Positions 23,208-33,410 of a DNA stretch of 64,000 nt are shown piece after piece. Position 1 is the first letter of the stretch, and every line of letters begins with the position of its first letter. The stretch covers positions 1,960,001-2,024,000 of the forward strand of contig CM032229.1 in NCBI GenBank assembly GCA_019009955.1, given 5' to 3'. Source of the stretch: Riptortus pedestris. Lineage: Eukaryota; Arthropoda; Insecta; Hemiptera; Alydidae. The notes under the pieces were generated by a model. It was not told where the DNA came from and did no database searches. It saw only the letters and a program-made list of their open reading frames with translations. The position numbers and the translations under genes are program-made.

Positions 23208-23210
<3 letters not shown>
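22407..23210 (-). mobile_element. family H element, minus strand, rearranged 5' side
   Basis: A complete 3' end (AAAAAGTCCGTCACGCAGGG) starts near 22407 and is followed by the full middle (AATTTTAGTAGTCCAAAACC, poly-G, TTTCATGCCGATTTATGG, poly-C). Near 23165 the sequence jumps from the GATAAATTGCG region to GAGTACGACCTCAATAGTTG and TTCCCTTA. The (TA)n tract has therefore ended up outside rather than inside the 5' block, which implies a deletion. Confidence 0.8.

Positions 23211-23257
<47 letters not shown>
23211..23257. repeat. (TA)n microsatellite
   Basis: TA tract between two H copies of opposite orientation. Confidence 0.95.
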
Positions 23258-23259
<2 letters not shown>

Positions 23260-23862
23260 CTATAATGTTTCATAAATGTTGTTATATGTGAATTTTCACT
23301 ATCTTGGTTATTAACTGAGATATTTAAATGTTTTAGTGTTTGGTCTTCAATAATTCACCCACCCGCTCCCTTAAATAATTTCGGCCCTTCTTTGTCATCG
23401 CACATTAGGAATTAGCCAACATAACATGAACCGTCTTATTTCAAGCTGATATACCAAATATTTTGTCCAACAAACCGTAATGTAGTTGTTCTTGAATTAC
23501 TAAAATTAATGTGATAAAGATAAAAATTATTCTAGTTCACTATAATAAATGCAGTACTAGATATAGTAAACAGTTTTAATAAAATTAATATAATATATTC
23601 AAACAAATTTCAGTAATTGTTTCTCTTTCCGGGCAAGAATATTTCTATCTCTCAGCTCTGAGTGGTTGGATGACCTGTTGGTGTACAATTAAGACGATTT
23701 CCGAAGTGGGGTTATACAAATGTAAATTGACTGAAAGATTTCTCATTTGTATTTGTTCACTTAATATGCACGGTGGTGTTAAGTGCATAAGTATGTAGTT
23801 TATCTATTGAAAAATGTAACTTGGGAAATATGCTTAGTTTACGCAGCCCCTGCGTGACTGCC
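23258..23862 (+). mobile_element. family H element, 3' half
   Basis: The plus-oriented middle begins ATAATGTTTCATAAATGTTG. The segment TATTCAAACAAATTTCAG and the 3' end GGGAAATATGCTTAGTTTAC, GCAGCCCCTGCGTGAC follow. The last bases read TGCC instead of GGAC. Confidence 0.8.
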
Positions 23863-24370
23863 TATTGGTTATATAAGCTGTGATCACGGTTCATGTTTCT
23901 TTTTTTACTTTGTGTTCTGTTTCTATAGTTTTGTTTGCTTGTTTGTTATATTCCTTTTTTTTCTACTTATTTTATTTTCTCAGCCTTCAAAAAGAGCGAG
24001 GTCCCAAAGTTTCTGAACTCTATATAATAAATACATATTTGTAGGTTGTTCCATAGAGAAACCAATGTGTCAGCACAGGACATCCTCTAGCTAAGTTTGT
24101 TGATCGTGATGTACAATTTGTAATGCCGAGTAGGATTAGTCAGATCTTGATAGAACTTTATAAAAAACTGAATCGAAGCTATTCACATTATGAATATTCT
24201 CCATGGGAAGTTAAAATTATTTTCATTTAAATGCTTAGGTTTATTTATATGGATATTTTGTTACATTTTTTGATAAAACAGTTTGATAATGAAGGGAGAA
24301 GGGTGGAATGACTCGTTGGTAAAACATGATTTTTTTAAATAGTATTCATTAAGGGGGTAGTTGAAGGGGA
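23863..24370. other. AT-rich stretch without recognised features
   Basis: T-rich after 23880. No gene, terminus or RNA gene is seen. Confidence 0.4.
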
Positions 24371-24376
24371 CTGGCG

Positions 24377-24438
24377 CTGATAGTAGATCTGATAAGGCTT
24401 ATCAGGGCGGGCCCTGTTATCAGTAGCTGGCTGATAAG
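24377..24438. promoter_or_regulatory. cluster of five GATA-type motifs
   Basis: CTGATAG at 24377, CTGATAAG at 24389, CTTATCAG at 24398, GTTATCAG at 24416 and CTGATAAG at 24431 lie within 62 bp of GC-richer sequence. The second and third form a perfect 17-bp palindrome, CTGATAAGGCTTATCAG. WGATAR is the known GATA-factor site. Enhancer function is inferred. Confidence 0.45.
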
Positions 24439-24689
24439 GGAGCTATTTCTGCCTCAGCTCATTACCCTAGAGGACTAGATGTGCCGCCGATACCCACTCT
24501 CGAGGTATTCTTCTGCCCCTTCCTTCCATAATGCCAGCTGCATCTATGGCTATCGACTATCTAGCCCCATCCAGTCGATATCAGCCACTCCTTGGCTACA
24601 AGGTAGATGATCTGAAGATCAGGGCTCTCTCCTCACTCCTGGAACAAACGTCACGTTAAAGAGTCCTGCATGCATTCATACATACAAGT
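24439..24689. other. single-copy-like GC-richer island
   Basis: It continues the island of the GATA cluster, with CAGCTG at about 24537 and TATCGAC motifs. No coding signal is seen. Confidence 0.35.
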
Positions 24690-25330
24690 GTATGAATGAT
24701 CTATTCGATACCCATACCGAGCACATCGTGTCGTAACATTGCAGTAATCGGAAGTCTTTGATTTTCTGCGTTTCTAAATGCTCGATTTCCAGGCCTTACC
24801 ACCAGAATCCCTGTCAAAGAATTTGTTTGTTGAATCCATCTCTTCTGACAGTCTAACGACCTCTTTGGCATTAGCCCCTTCCTGTATCTGAAGATGTTTC
24901 GACAGCTACTGATCCCGAATGCCTTTAACAACCTTAAGCAGCATCATATCCACATTATATTTTCGACTCCTGCAATCGCTGCAAGCCCAAACCATCTACT
25001 CTTTCAACAGATGATTTATCTCTTTATAAGAAAACTGTCCTGTTATAAAATATATCTTCCTTAGTAGAAAAAAATTCATTAAACTGCTTAATAAGGGCGT
25101 CATATGAAGTTCAAGTTTCGACAACCATCCCAATAGAGGTTAGAAGTTCCTCACGTCTGGTCCCATACAATAAAGCAACATATTAATCTGTTGATGTTGG
25201 AATTTAGCAGATAGACCAGTCGCCGAACGGAACATGGCAAACCGCATGATCCAGGCACTCCATGACTGCTGGTCATTTATACAACGGATTCCGTCGATTT
25301 CCGACGTGACCAACAAGGAGGCACAGGAGT
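24690..25330 (-). pseudogene. Ty3/gypsy-like retrotransposon Gag relic
   Basis: Minus-strand translation, with frameshifts and stops, begins 'SAWIMRFAMFRSATGLSAK' near 25250 and continues 'QQINMLLYCMGPDVRN'. Further on come 'PLLSSLMNFF' and 'VVKGIRDQ.LSKHLQIQEG', then 'ANAKEVVRLSEEMDS' near 24850. This order matches the capsid region of Ty3/gypsy Gag proteins ('W..w..rF..fr.atgl', 'LLYcmG', 'iv.GIrd..l.erLq', 'A...a...E'). The zinc knuckle expected next is not visible, and no pol is found nearby. Gag would form the particle that packages element RNA. Whether it belongs to the solo-LTR family in this window cannot be decided. Confidence 0.65.
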
Positions 25331-25719
25331 GTTGTGCACTAGCACGATTTGGCGGACGGTATTGGATTCTAATATATAAAATCCATATAGACTCATTATG
25401 ACAATGAGATTACGAATTGCGTATTTCCTCTACATAGTAACGCTATGAGGGGGGGGGGTCTTATTTTTCTGACCATCCCATGCATATTAGCATTATATTT
25501 GCATTTTGTCAAAACTATTAACAATTTTTGTATAAATATATATTTACATATTAAAAGGTGTAAATATAAACTTGAAAATGAAATTTATCATTAAATATTA
25601 ACAATTAAGGAATACATTGAAATAAATAATAAAAAAATTATGTAATTTTAATATTATATTATCATTTCCTATATTGGAGCTTAATAATATCATTGGCTAT
25701 TGTTTTTAATAAATTTAAG
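25331..25719. other. AT-rich stretch with a G run
   Basis: A G homopolymer at 25450-25459. Otherwise AT-rich and featureless up to the RNase H relic. Confidence 0.4.
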
Positions 25720-26380
25720 TGTTTTTAGAATGAAATATCTGGACTGATAGGGCATTTGGGAATATGAGTCTTTAGCCTTCTTTGTATGTCTTGAGTCTTT
25801 CTGTATTCATAAATCAGGTGGGTGAATGTCTATTCAGTGTAACTGTCGCATTTACAAGTATTTGAGTCAGTAAGTTTGGATCTGTGTAATTAAGAGTTTG
25901 TATTTCCGTGTCCAGCTAGTATTTGTATTAAATAAAATGTATATTGGGATATTGAGATATAGGTTTTTAAATCAGGGGTATATAATTTTAGATGTAATCC
26001 TTTATCTGTTTGGTTCCATCTCTGTTGCCACAAATTCATACTTTTTTTTTTCTTAGTAAAGATTTTAACACAGTTGGAGTAAATTTATTGTAAATTAAGA
26101 TCAAGTCATTACCCATAATACCTGTATGTACCTTGACCCATTTGAAGTGAATGAATGTCAGTCTGTTTTTTAATTGTGTTATATTATGGCGTATTTGTTC
26201 TATAGGTTTTTCGAGGTTATTTATGTTATCAAGTTTGTGTAGAAACATATGACTGTCGATGTGTAGTAGAAAGTAAGTGTTTCGTAGCAAGCCCATTTCA
26301 TTTACATACTTCACAGTTTCTAAGACGGCAATAATTTCTGTCTGGTTGTTAGAACAATGACTGCCTAATTTAATTTTTAG
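25720..26380 (-). pseudogene. non-LTR retrotransposon RNase H domain and C-terminal tail, broken
   Basis: The minus strand encodes 'CSNNQTEIIAVLETVKYV' (26300-26370), the RNase H helix with its catalytic Glu ('NNQaE..Ai..al'). 'HFKWVKVHTGIMGNDL' follows near 26110-26150, matching 'W.ktHvgi.GNe.AD', with the Asp of the last motif lost. After a frameshift in an A run at 26041-26050 comes 'MNLWQQRWNQTDKG'. It is followed by 'LAGHGNTNS', 'LHRSKLTDSNTCKC' and 'THLIYE', the tail found after RNase H in I/R1-type elements ('W..rW...tkGr..', 'LtGHg.f..yL....l..sp.C.C', 'eH.i.eC'). The upstream side is cut by the H element at 26378. Confidence 0.8.
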
Positions 26381-26853
26381 CAGATTCCCCTTTTTAGCAG
26401 ATATTCGAAAAATTTCTTCATATGTCCATCGATTCTACCCAGGAGATGACGAAAATGAGGTGCGTTCAAAATTATATATATTTGTCTATTAACACTCTAG
26501 CGATCGCAATTTTTGTTTAATCGTTACCAAACTCGGTACTTAATCGTTTTATATAAAAAGAAAGATCAAGTTCGTTAATGGCTGAAATCGGACCAGCAGG
26601 ACGGGGGTTTAGGGGGAGGATTTCGAAAATTCGAAATATTTCCTTTACTATACGTCGGATGGAAAGTTTTTATAGAACTAATCCTATTGCAAATTAAATT
26701 TACTATAAATGTCGTTGTATACATTTATTCTCTATCTTGAATATTAACCGAGATCGGCTAATGTCGGTTCTATTCGTTTCCCCCGAAAGCTAGTTCTGCC
26801 GTTTCCATAACTGTTCGGCTCTCGTATGGAGATTGACGGACTTTTATTATTAC
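26378..26853 (+). mobile_element. family H element, 3' hairpin deleted
   Basis: The 5' end is near TTTTTAGCAGATATTCG, followed by the complete conserved block (GTCCATCGATTCTACCCAGG, TTCAAAATTATATATATTTG, a very short TA tract, CTCTAGCGATCGCAATTTTT and the G-rich block). At the 3' end GTATGGAGATT joins directly to GACGGACTTTTATT, so about 60 bp with the subterminal repeat and hairpin are missing. It abuts the RNase H relic. Confidence 0.85.
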
Positions 26854-27471
26854 ATTTAATAACATCATCGGATTTATTTCCTACTATATTACTACTGTTT
26901 TATTTCCTACTAGAGACAGCTAGTTAATTGCCGCAAACTTGAGAGAAGTTGCATTCAGCTGTGAAAAGGTTTGGTTAGCTACAACTGGGGAACAGAATGC
27001 AAGTTGAAGTCCTTGAGGAGGTTGAAAATGCGCTTGGGCACGCAGCCTACTGATGAGAGGTGTATCGGAGAAGCATATACAAGTAACTATGGAGCATAGA
27101 CAGACGCAGCTATTGGATATCGGTGAGGATGCTGGATGAAATTATCCCATCGGCTGTAGCATTGTATGGATATGGCGGTGAGAGCTAACGACCTCAGCAT
27201 TGTTCGCCAAGATAGCCCTATCGGGAGCCGCCAATTTGCGTACTCGACGGCTTATCTCGGCCAGAATAGGCCATTGATTCGCCGACGTCTCGGCCGGCTT
27301 CTTCGCCAACACCTCTCGTCACTCCCACCCCATTAATAGGGGTACAGCCCTGTCCCAGCACACGTCACAAGGATTAGCTGCTCTCTATTGCTTCTCCTAG
27401 TCTGGCCGTAGTCACATCAAACGATGATACGTATTAGATCCTATAGACGATACTGAACAGGCACCAAATAA
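26854..27471. other. single-copy-like, GC-richer stretch
   Basis: 26930-27400 is GC-richer than its surroundings, with scattered GATA-type cores (GATAGCCCTATC near 27210, CTTATCTC near 27254). No open frame of note. Confidence 0.4.
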
Positions 27472-27868
27472 AGAAGTCCATAATGCAGGGGCTCCGTAAA
27501 CTAAGCAGATTTCCCACGTGAAGTTATACAATAGAGAAATCTGCATACAAGTAACAGTAGTAGTAACGAGTCTCTAAACCAATTTCACGAAAGCCGAACA
27601 GTTACGGAAACGGCCGAACTAGCTTAGATACTCACGAAATGACCCGGCATCAGCCGATCTCATCTCTTCCGTTACCCACCCTCACTTAATAAAAATGCAA
27701 ATATCTCGGTTAATATTGAAGATAGAGAATAATTATATATAACACTATATATAGCAAATTTTATTTGAAATAAGATTGGTTCTGTACAAGTATTCGATCC
27801 GACGTATAACGGAGATGTTTTGGAATTTTTGAATATCACCCCCGCCCGCCCCTCTTAACCCCTCCTCT
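27472..27868 (-). mobile_element. family H element, minus strand, 5' truncated
   Basis: The 3' end AAGTCCATAATGCAGGGGCT and CTAAGCAGATTTCCCACG is followed by the short-middle variant (AACGGCCGAACTAGCTTAG, AATGCAAATATCTCGG, TTCGATCCGACGTATAAC, C-rich block). It stops at CCCCTCCTCTCACTGA, where a plus-oriented H copy begins. Confidence 0.8.
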
Positions 27869-27899
27869 CACTGAGATGACGAAAATGAGGTCCATTCAA

Positions 27900-27971
<72 letters not shown>

Positions 27972-28128
27972 ATAATCTGTTAACGCGGTCTCAATTTTTA
28001 GCAGATTTCCCTTAAGGGTAATCTCATGACGCGGTCGTACTCATGACGCGAGTTTTGAAAAATTTCCTCAAATGTCCATCGATCCTACCCAGGAGATGAT
28101 GAAACTGAGGTCCGTTCAAAATTATATA

Positions 28129-28188
<60 letters not shown>

Positions 28189-28952
28189 TGTTAACGCTCT
28201 AGTGGTCGCAATTTTTGTTTGATCGTTACCAAACTCGGAATTTAATCGTTTTACGTAAAAAGAAAGATCAAGTTCGTTAATGGCTGAAATCGGACCAGTA
28301 GGAGGGGGGGTTTAGAGGGGGGATTTTTGAAAATTCGAAATATCTCCATTATTATGCGTCGGATCGAAAAACTGTATAGAATCAATCTTATTGCAAATTA
28401 AATTTTCTATAAATATTGTTTATACATTTATTCCCTATCTTGAATATTAACCGAGATATTTGCATTTGTATGCATGTGTGTGGTCGGCAGGAGTCGGCTA
28501 TGTTCGGGACTCTCCGCCGAGAGCTAGTGCGGGCCGTTTCCGTAACTATTCGTCCCTCGTGAATAGGTTTAGAGATTCCTTACTACAACTGATGTTATTA
28601 GGCGGATTTCTCTATTGTAAAACTTCACGTGGGAAATCTGCTTAGTTTACGCAACCCCTGCGTGACGGACTTTTTGTTTGATTGTTGCAAAACTCGATAT
28701 TAAATAGTTTTATGTAAAAAGAAAGACCAAGATCGTTAATGGCTGAAATAGTAAAAGTGGGAGGGGGCGGGGGGTATTTGTTTACATTTCAGACGCAGGA
28801 GTTTGTTAATATTGACCGAACGATTCCTTATTACCCTTTATATTTATTCACTTAATATTCCCGGTGGTGTTGGGTTAGCAGTGTATAGATTTATCTATTG
28901 TTAAGCTTGAGAAATTTGCTTGGTTTACGCAGTTGATGCGTTACCGACTTTT
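27869..28952 (+). mobile_element. host family H copy carrying a nested H insertion
   Basis: The host begins within the 5' block (GAGATGACGAAAATGAGGTC), runs through (TA)n(TG)n to TTAACGCGGTCTCAATTTTT, is interrupted at 27995-28675, and resumes GTTTGATTGTTGCAAAACTC. It ends with the variant 3' terminus GCTTGGTTTACGCAGTTGAT, GCGTTACCGACTTTT. Without the insert it is about 400 bp and internally deleted. Confidence 0.8.
27998..28673 (+). mobile_element. family H element inserted into another H copy
   Basis: A complete 676-bp copy from TTAGCAGATTTCCCTTAAGG to GCGTGACGGACTTT. It includes the 5' block, a TA tract (28137-28184), CTCTAGTGGTCGCAATTTTT, the G-rich block, GAACTATTCG-type middle and GGGAAATCTGCTTAGTTTAC. 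It splits the host's T run (CAATTTTT then GTTTG). Confidence 0.9.
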
Positions 28953-29754
28953 AGCAGATTTCCCTTCGAGGAAATCAGCTATTGAGGTCGTACTCATGAC
29001 GCGATTTTCGAAAACTTTCTTCAAATGTCCATCGATCCTACCTAGTAGATGACGAAAAAATGAGGTCCGTTCAAAATTTAATTTATATATTTGTCTGTTA
29101 AAGCTCTAGGGGTCGCAATTTTTATTTGATCGTTATGAAACTCGATATTTAACCGTTTAATGTAAAAAGACAGATCAAGTTCGTTAATGGTTGAAATCGA
29201 ACTAGAGGGAGGAGGGGTTTAGAGGGGGGGATTTTCGAAAATTCAAAATATCTCCGTTATTATGCATCGGATCAAAAAAATGTATAGAACCAATCTTATT
29301 GCAAATTCAATTTACTATAAATATTGTTTTATACATTTATTCGCTATCTTGAATATTAACCGAGATATTTGCATTTTTATGAAGTCTGTGGTGGAGTATA
29401 GTTCGGATTCTGTCGGCCATCTTCGTCATTTCTCGGCTCAGGCGGAAGCTTCTTCTAACCTGGCGTTTTTAACCTTACCTTCCTTGCTTTGTGAGATTTA
29501 TGCAAATACGTTCTGTTCATCCGCCCCCCCCCCTTCTTTAGTTCTTTGACTACTAAAATTTGAGTTATTAAAATATAAATTATTCTTAAAATTCAGAAGC
29601 CGTTTCAGTTGGGTATTTATTTTAATTAAATGAAAGATTTCTCATTATCTAATCACGGTGGTAGTGTGTTACCAGTATGCAGATTTCTCTATTGTAAAAC
29701 TTGATGTGGGAAATTTGCTTGGTTTACGCAGTTGATGCGTTACCGACTTTTTTG
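28950..29754 (+). mobile_element. family H element, full length, variant 3' hairpin
   Basis: The 5' end TTTTAGCAGATTTCCCTTCG begins where the preceding copy ends (ACCGACTTTT), so the two are joined head to tail through a shared T run. All blocks are present: CTCTAGGGGTCGCAATTTTT, a G-rich tract, TATTAACCGAGATATTTGC and a CCGCCCCCCCCC tract. The 3' end is GGGAAATTTGCTTGGTTTAC, GCAGTTGATGCGTTACCGAC. The hairpin stem ACGCA/TGCGT is kept although the loop differs from the main type. Confidence 0.9.
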
Positions 29755-30532
29755 GGAAAGGGCGGGTCGTATCGCTGATTCCAGGTTGTTTTGATACTTT
29801 ACTGTTTGTTTTGACTTCTTTGTTATTTCTTTATTTTGTGTTTATAATATTAATGACAAATGATCATTAGGTTCCCGCCATATCTTGGGGAAGACAAAAC
29901 TCAATGACATTTTCCCTCAGTTCAGCCAGTGAGCCTTATACAACTGATACACATTACACGAGGCATCCTTCATCCTGGTCACCCAACAGACAGTAAAAAT
30001 AATATTTAGGAAATGGCTGAATTTGGCCTGGTAGAGTGGTTAAATATTGGGGTAGAAGGGATTGGTAATTCAAAGTGTCTCCTCTATTATTAGTCAGACT
30101 AAACAAAAATTTGAAAACCAATCTTAGAAAATTTAATTTTTGATTACTCTTTCTTCCTTTGTGCAGCAGTTAACCCTCCCTTGGAATATGAAAGACAAAG
30201 CCTCCAAAGAATATAAACTTTGATAATTCCAACTCTGTCATCTTCATACCAAACCCAAATGACAAGAAGTTGGAGTCAAGAAGTTGGAAGAGTAAGTCCA
30301 TTAGAAGCTCTCTAGTGGATTAAGAATGTTGAGTATGAGGTTGCCACTACCTACGATAGATAGCAGCATATGTGATGCAACTGCAGTACAAGATATGAGG
30401 CTCAACCACCTGCCACCTCCATCAATAAGATCAGGGTGTCAGGTACTAAACCTATTCGGTTCTTGGCCGATTATGCAGATTAATTGGGTAACCAGCTGTG
30501 TTGCCTCTCATTCCAGTCTTCTAGTATTAAAG
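29755..30532. other. stretch without recognised genes
   Basis: 30015-30090 (GGCCTGGTAGAGTGGTTAAA) recalls a tRNA D-arm but has no convincing box B. The 91-codon frame at 30326-30601 matches nothing I know. Confidence 0.35.
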
Positions 30533-31020
30533 GTCTGTCACACAGGAGCTTCGCCAACGAACGAAACAGAATTCATACATTGCAGTATAACACTCTTGTA
30601 ATCTTATCTCAACACTTATTTTCTATTTCTATATAAAAACCGAGAAGTACAGGTGAGGAGATTAATGAAGGCAGAAAACACTAAAGTACAGATAAGTCCC
30701 TTAAAAGTTTAGTTACGAAAAATGCCTGGAACAACAGTTGTAGAGAATTAATAGTTTGACAAGATTGGTTATATAACATTTTGCGATACGAATCATAACG
30801 GCTAAATTTTGAATTTTAAAAATTCCCCCCTATATACCCCTCTATTCCATTTTCCATTTCTGCCAATAACAAACATTATCTTTAGTGTTGAATGAAACTG
30901 TTAAATATGTAGTAGGGTATAGAAGAAATAGATAGATATCTTCGATTCACGATATTTTTCGTAAATTGCGTCATGAGTACACCCTCAATAGCTGATTTCT
31001 CTTAAGGGAAATCTGCTGAA
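30533..31020 (-). mobile_element. family H element, minus strand, old copy
   Basis: The eroded 3' end GTCTGTCACACAGGAGCTTC is followed by decayed middle blocks (TTTGACAAGATTGGTTATAT, AATTCCCCCCTATATACCCC). The 5' end is well preserved: AATTGCGTCATGAGTACACC, CTCAATAGCTGATTTCTC and AAGGGAAATCTGCTGAAA. Confidence 0.75.
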
Positions 31021-31133
31021 ACTGGTTTCCGCCCACGAAGAGTTTTGATCGGATTCATTAAGGTACTAAAAAAGTCATCTCTTCCATTATATGACGTATC
31101 ACTAATGTCGTGTACCATAGGACATTAGTGATA

Positions 31134-31280
31134 TATGACAAATGCAAATATCTCGGTTAATATTCAATATAGAGAAACAATGTTTAGAAAACACCAAAAG
31201 TAAGCTACATTTATGTTGGATCCGTGGACTTCTCAAGTAATTTTCGTCTCATGAGTACATCCGTTTATTCCGATTTTCCC
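31134..31280 (-). mobile_element. family H fragment, minus strand, 5' side
   Basis: AAATGCAAATATCTCGGTTA and TTCAATATAGAGAAAC are followed by a 5' end GTCTCATGAGTACATCCG and CCCGTAAGGATAATCTGCTT. The central blocks are deleted. Confidence 0.65.
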
Positions 31281-31550
31281 GTAAGGATAATCTGCTTAAA
31301 GCCTATTGAAATCTTCAAAGCAGTTTTTTGATATTGTAACAATCGGTCTGACGAACAGGGCTGCTCGCATTGTTTCGATTAGTTCAAGCAAAGCGGTCAA
31401 AATTATCTTTCGGTATTAGCAGATTTCCCTTAAGGGAAATCAGCTATTGAGGTCGTACTCATGAAGCGAGTTTTGAAAAACCTTCCTCAAATGTCCATCG
31501 ATCCTACACAGGAGATGACGAAAATGAGGTCCGTTCAAAATTATATATAT

Positions 31551-32551
31551 AAAATTGTAAACCTCTGTCCTGTACATTGATTTTTTCACGATAACTTTTC
31601 ATTTCACATATCATAGACACCATATCTGCCTTTTTTTTCTTTCGTGTATGTTTGTTTGTTTGTTAGGTTGTTTGTTTGTTACCTTTTCACGCATAAACGG
31701 CTGAACCGAATTTTATGAAACTCAATATGTGTATTATTACTAACCCAACTTAGACTTTAGGCTATATTTAATACTCTCTGAGACGAACAGGAGTGGGGGT
31801 TATAAAGGAGGCCAGAAATTAAAAATAGCGATATTTAGTTTCCTATTGGTTTTTCGGCAAATATGAACATAACAAAAGTTGTTTATTTTGTAATTTAGAG
31901 TAACTTTTGTAATACACACTTTTTTTGTATACCGAATTATAAACGAGATATACGCTATAAACTAAAGCGGGAGTCAACTATTTCATTGGGCGCTAACGAT
32001 TAAACCGAACTTTAAAAAACTAGGTATGTCAATTAGCATTAATACTTCCATGATTATAAACTATCTTAAAATGTTTAGGTTAGAACGGGAGTTGGGGGTT
32101 TTAAGGGAGGCCTGAAAAAAAAATTCGCGATATTTCATTGTTTATTTGTTTTTCTACAAACATAACAAATGTTCTTTACTTTGTTATTTAGATTAACTTT
32201 TGTTTTATACATTTCTCCAGGAACAATGTGTGGAGCAAGTAATTTGCGTAGAAATATTGATATGCTCAACAATTCATTTAAATTTTAACTATCAGGTACC
32301 TCACCTGGAAAAATTAATTCAAATCTGCGTTAATATTTTGTCGTTAATAACTGAAATCTATGCATAATGCACAGGAAGACGGGAAATATGACAATATAAA
32401 GGACAGTGAAGTCTTACAGAAAAAATTAATTTTATTATTAACAAATCCCCGGGTAAATGTCAAATAGTGTCCAAAATAAAACCTTGCCAAAAATATACCA
32501 TCACCATTCAGCCCCAAATTAATTCCCGGGCGAAGCCGGGTATCTTAGCTA

Positions 32552-32553
<2 letters not shown>
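31551..32553 (-). mobile_element. RTE-tail-like non-autonomous retroelement, minus strand
   Basis: Reverse complement of the family at 3008-4402. It starts AAATTGTAAACCTCTGTCCT, then has the G/T-rich tract TTTGTTTGTTTGTTAGG and CGCATAAACGGCTGAACCG. Two ~290-bp units follow (AGGAGTGGGGGTTATAAAGG and GTTTTAAGGGAGGCCTG). It ends CCCGGGCGAAGCCGGGTATC and TTAGCTAGTATA. This copy preserves both ends at 1.0 kb. Confidence 0.7.

Positions 32554-32587
<34 letters not shown>
32551..32587. repeat. (TA)n microsatellite
   Basis: TA tract between two RTE-tail-like elements of opposite orientation, probably part of the original H-element tract. Confidence 0.95.
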
Positions 32588-32589
<2 letters not shown>

Positions 32590-33311
32590 TATTTTTTAGC
32601 AGGCTTTACATTGCACAATATTTTGACATTTACCCGTCCCAGTGTTTAGGATTGATACCCGTCGTTGCCGTGGATTTGCTAATAATAGAATATTTGTTCG
32701 ATAAGACTTCACTGTCTTCGATATTTTTATATTTCCCGTCTCTTATACATGTAAATAAGGTGAATTTTTATTTCAGGCCTTCCTTATAACCCCCCTCCCG
32801 TTCGAACCTAAAAATTTTAATATAACTTATAATCATGGAAGAATTAATGCTAATTGACATACCGAGCTTTGTTAAGTTCGTTAGTGCCCAATAAAATTGT
32901 TGGCTCCCGCTAAAGTTTTAACGTATAACTCATTTATACTTAGGTATACGACAAAAGTGTATATAACAAAAGTTACTCCAAATAACAAAATAAACATTTT
33001 TTGTTATGTTTATATTTGCGGAAAAACCAATAGAAAACGAAATATCGCTATTTTTAATTTCAGGCTTCCCTTATAACCCCCACTCCTGTTCACCTCAGAG
33101 AAAATTAATATAGCCTAAAGTCTAAGTTGGGTTAGTAGTAATATACATACCAAGTTTCATAAAATTCGGTTCAGCCGTTTTTGCGTGAAAAGGTAACAAA
33201 CAAACAAACATACACGAAAGAAACAAAATGCAGATATGGTGTCTATGACATGAGAAACAAAAGTTATCGTAAAATTTCGCGAAAAAAATCAATGTACAGA
33301 CAGAGGTTACA

Positions 33312-33317
<6 letters not shown>
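32588..33317 (+). mobile_element. RTE-tail-like non-autonomous retroelement, 5'-truncated
   Basis: It lacks the CCCGGGCGAAGCC head. It begins GGTATTTTTTAGCAGGCTTT and contains two ~290-bp units (GGCCTTCCTTATAACCCCCC and GGCTTCCCTTATAACCCCCA). It ends TTCGGTTCAGCCGTTTTTGC, GTGAAAAGGTAACAAACAAAC and ACAGACAGAGGTTACAATTT. Confidence 0.7.

Positions 33318-33408
<91 letters not shown>
33318..33408. repeat. (TA)n microsatellite
   Basis: About 90 bp of TA repeat with two small interruptions. Confidence 0.95.

Positions 33409-33410
<2 letters not shown>

Noticed and set aside
24690..25330. A host zinc-finger or retroviral-type gene
   Set aside because: The motif order fits only a Ty3/gypsy Gag capsid region and the frame is broken repeatedly.
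30015..30095. tRNA-like sequence GGCCTGGTAGAGTGGTTAAA
   Set aside because: Only a D-arm/box A resemblance. No acceptable box B or acceptor stem is found.
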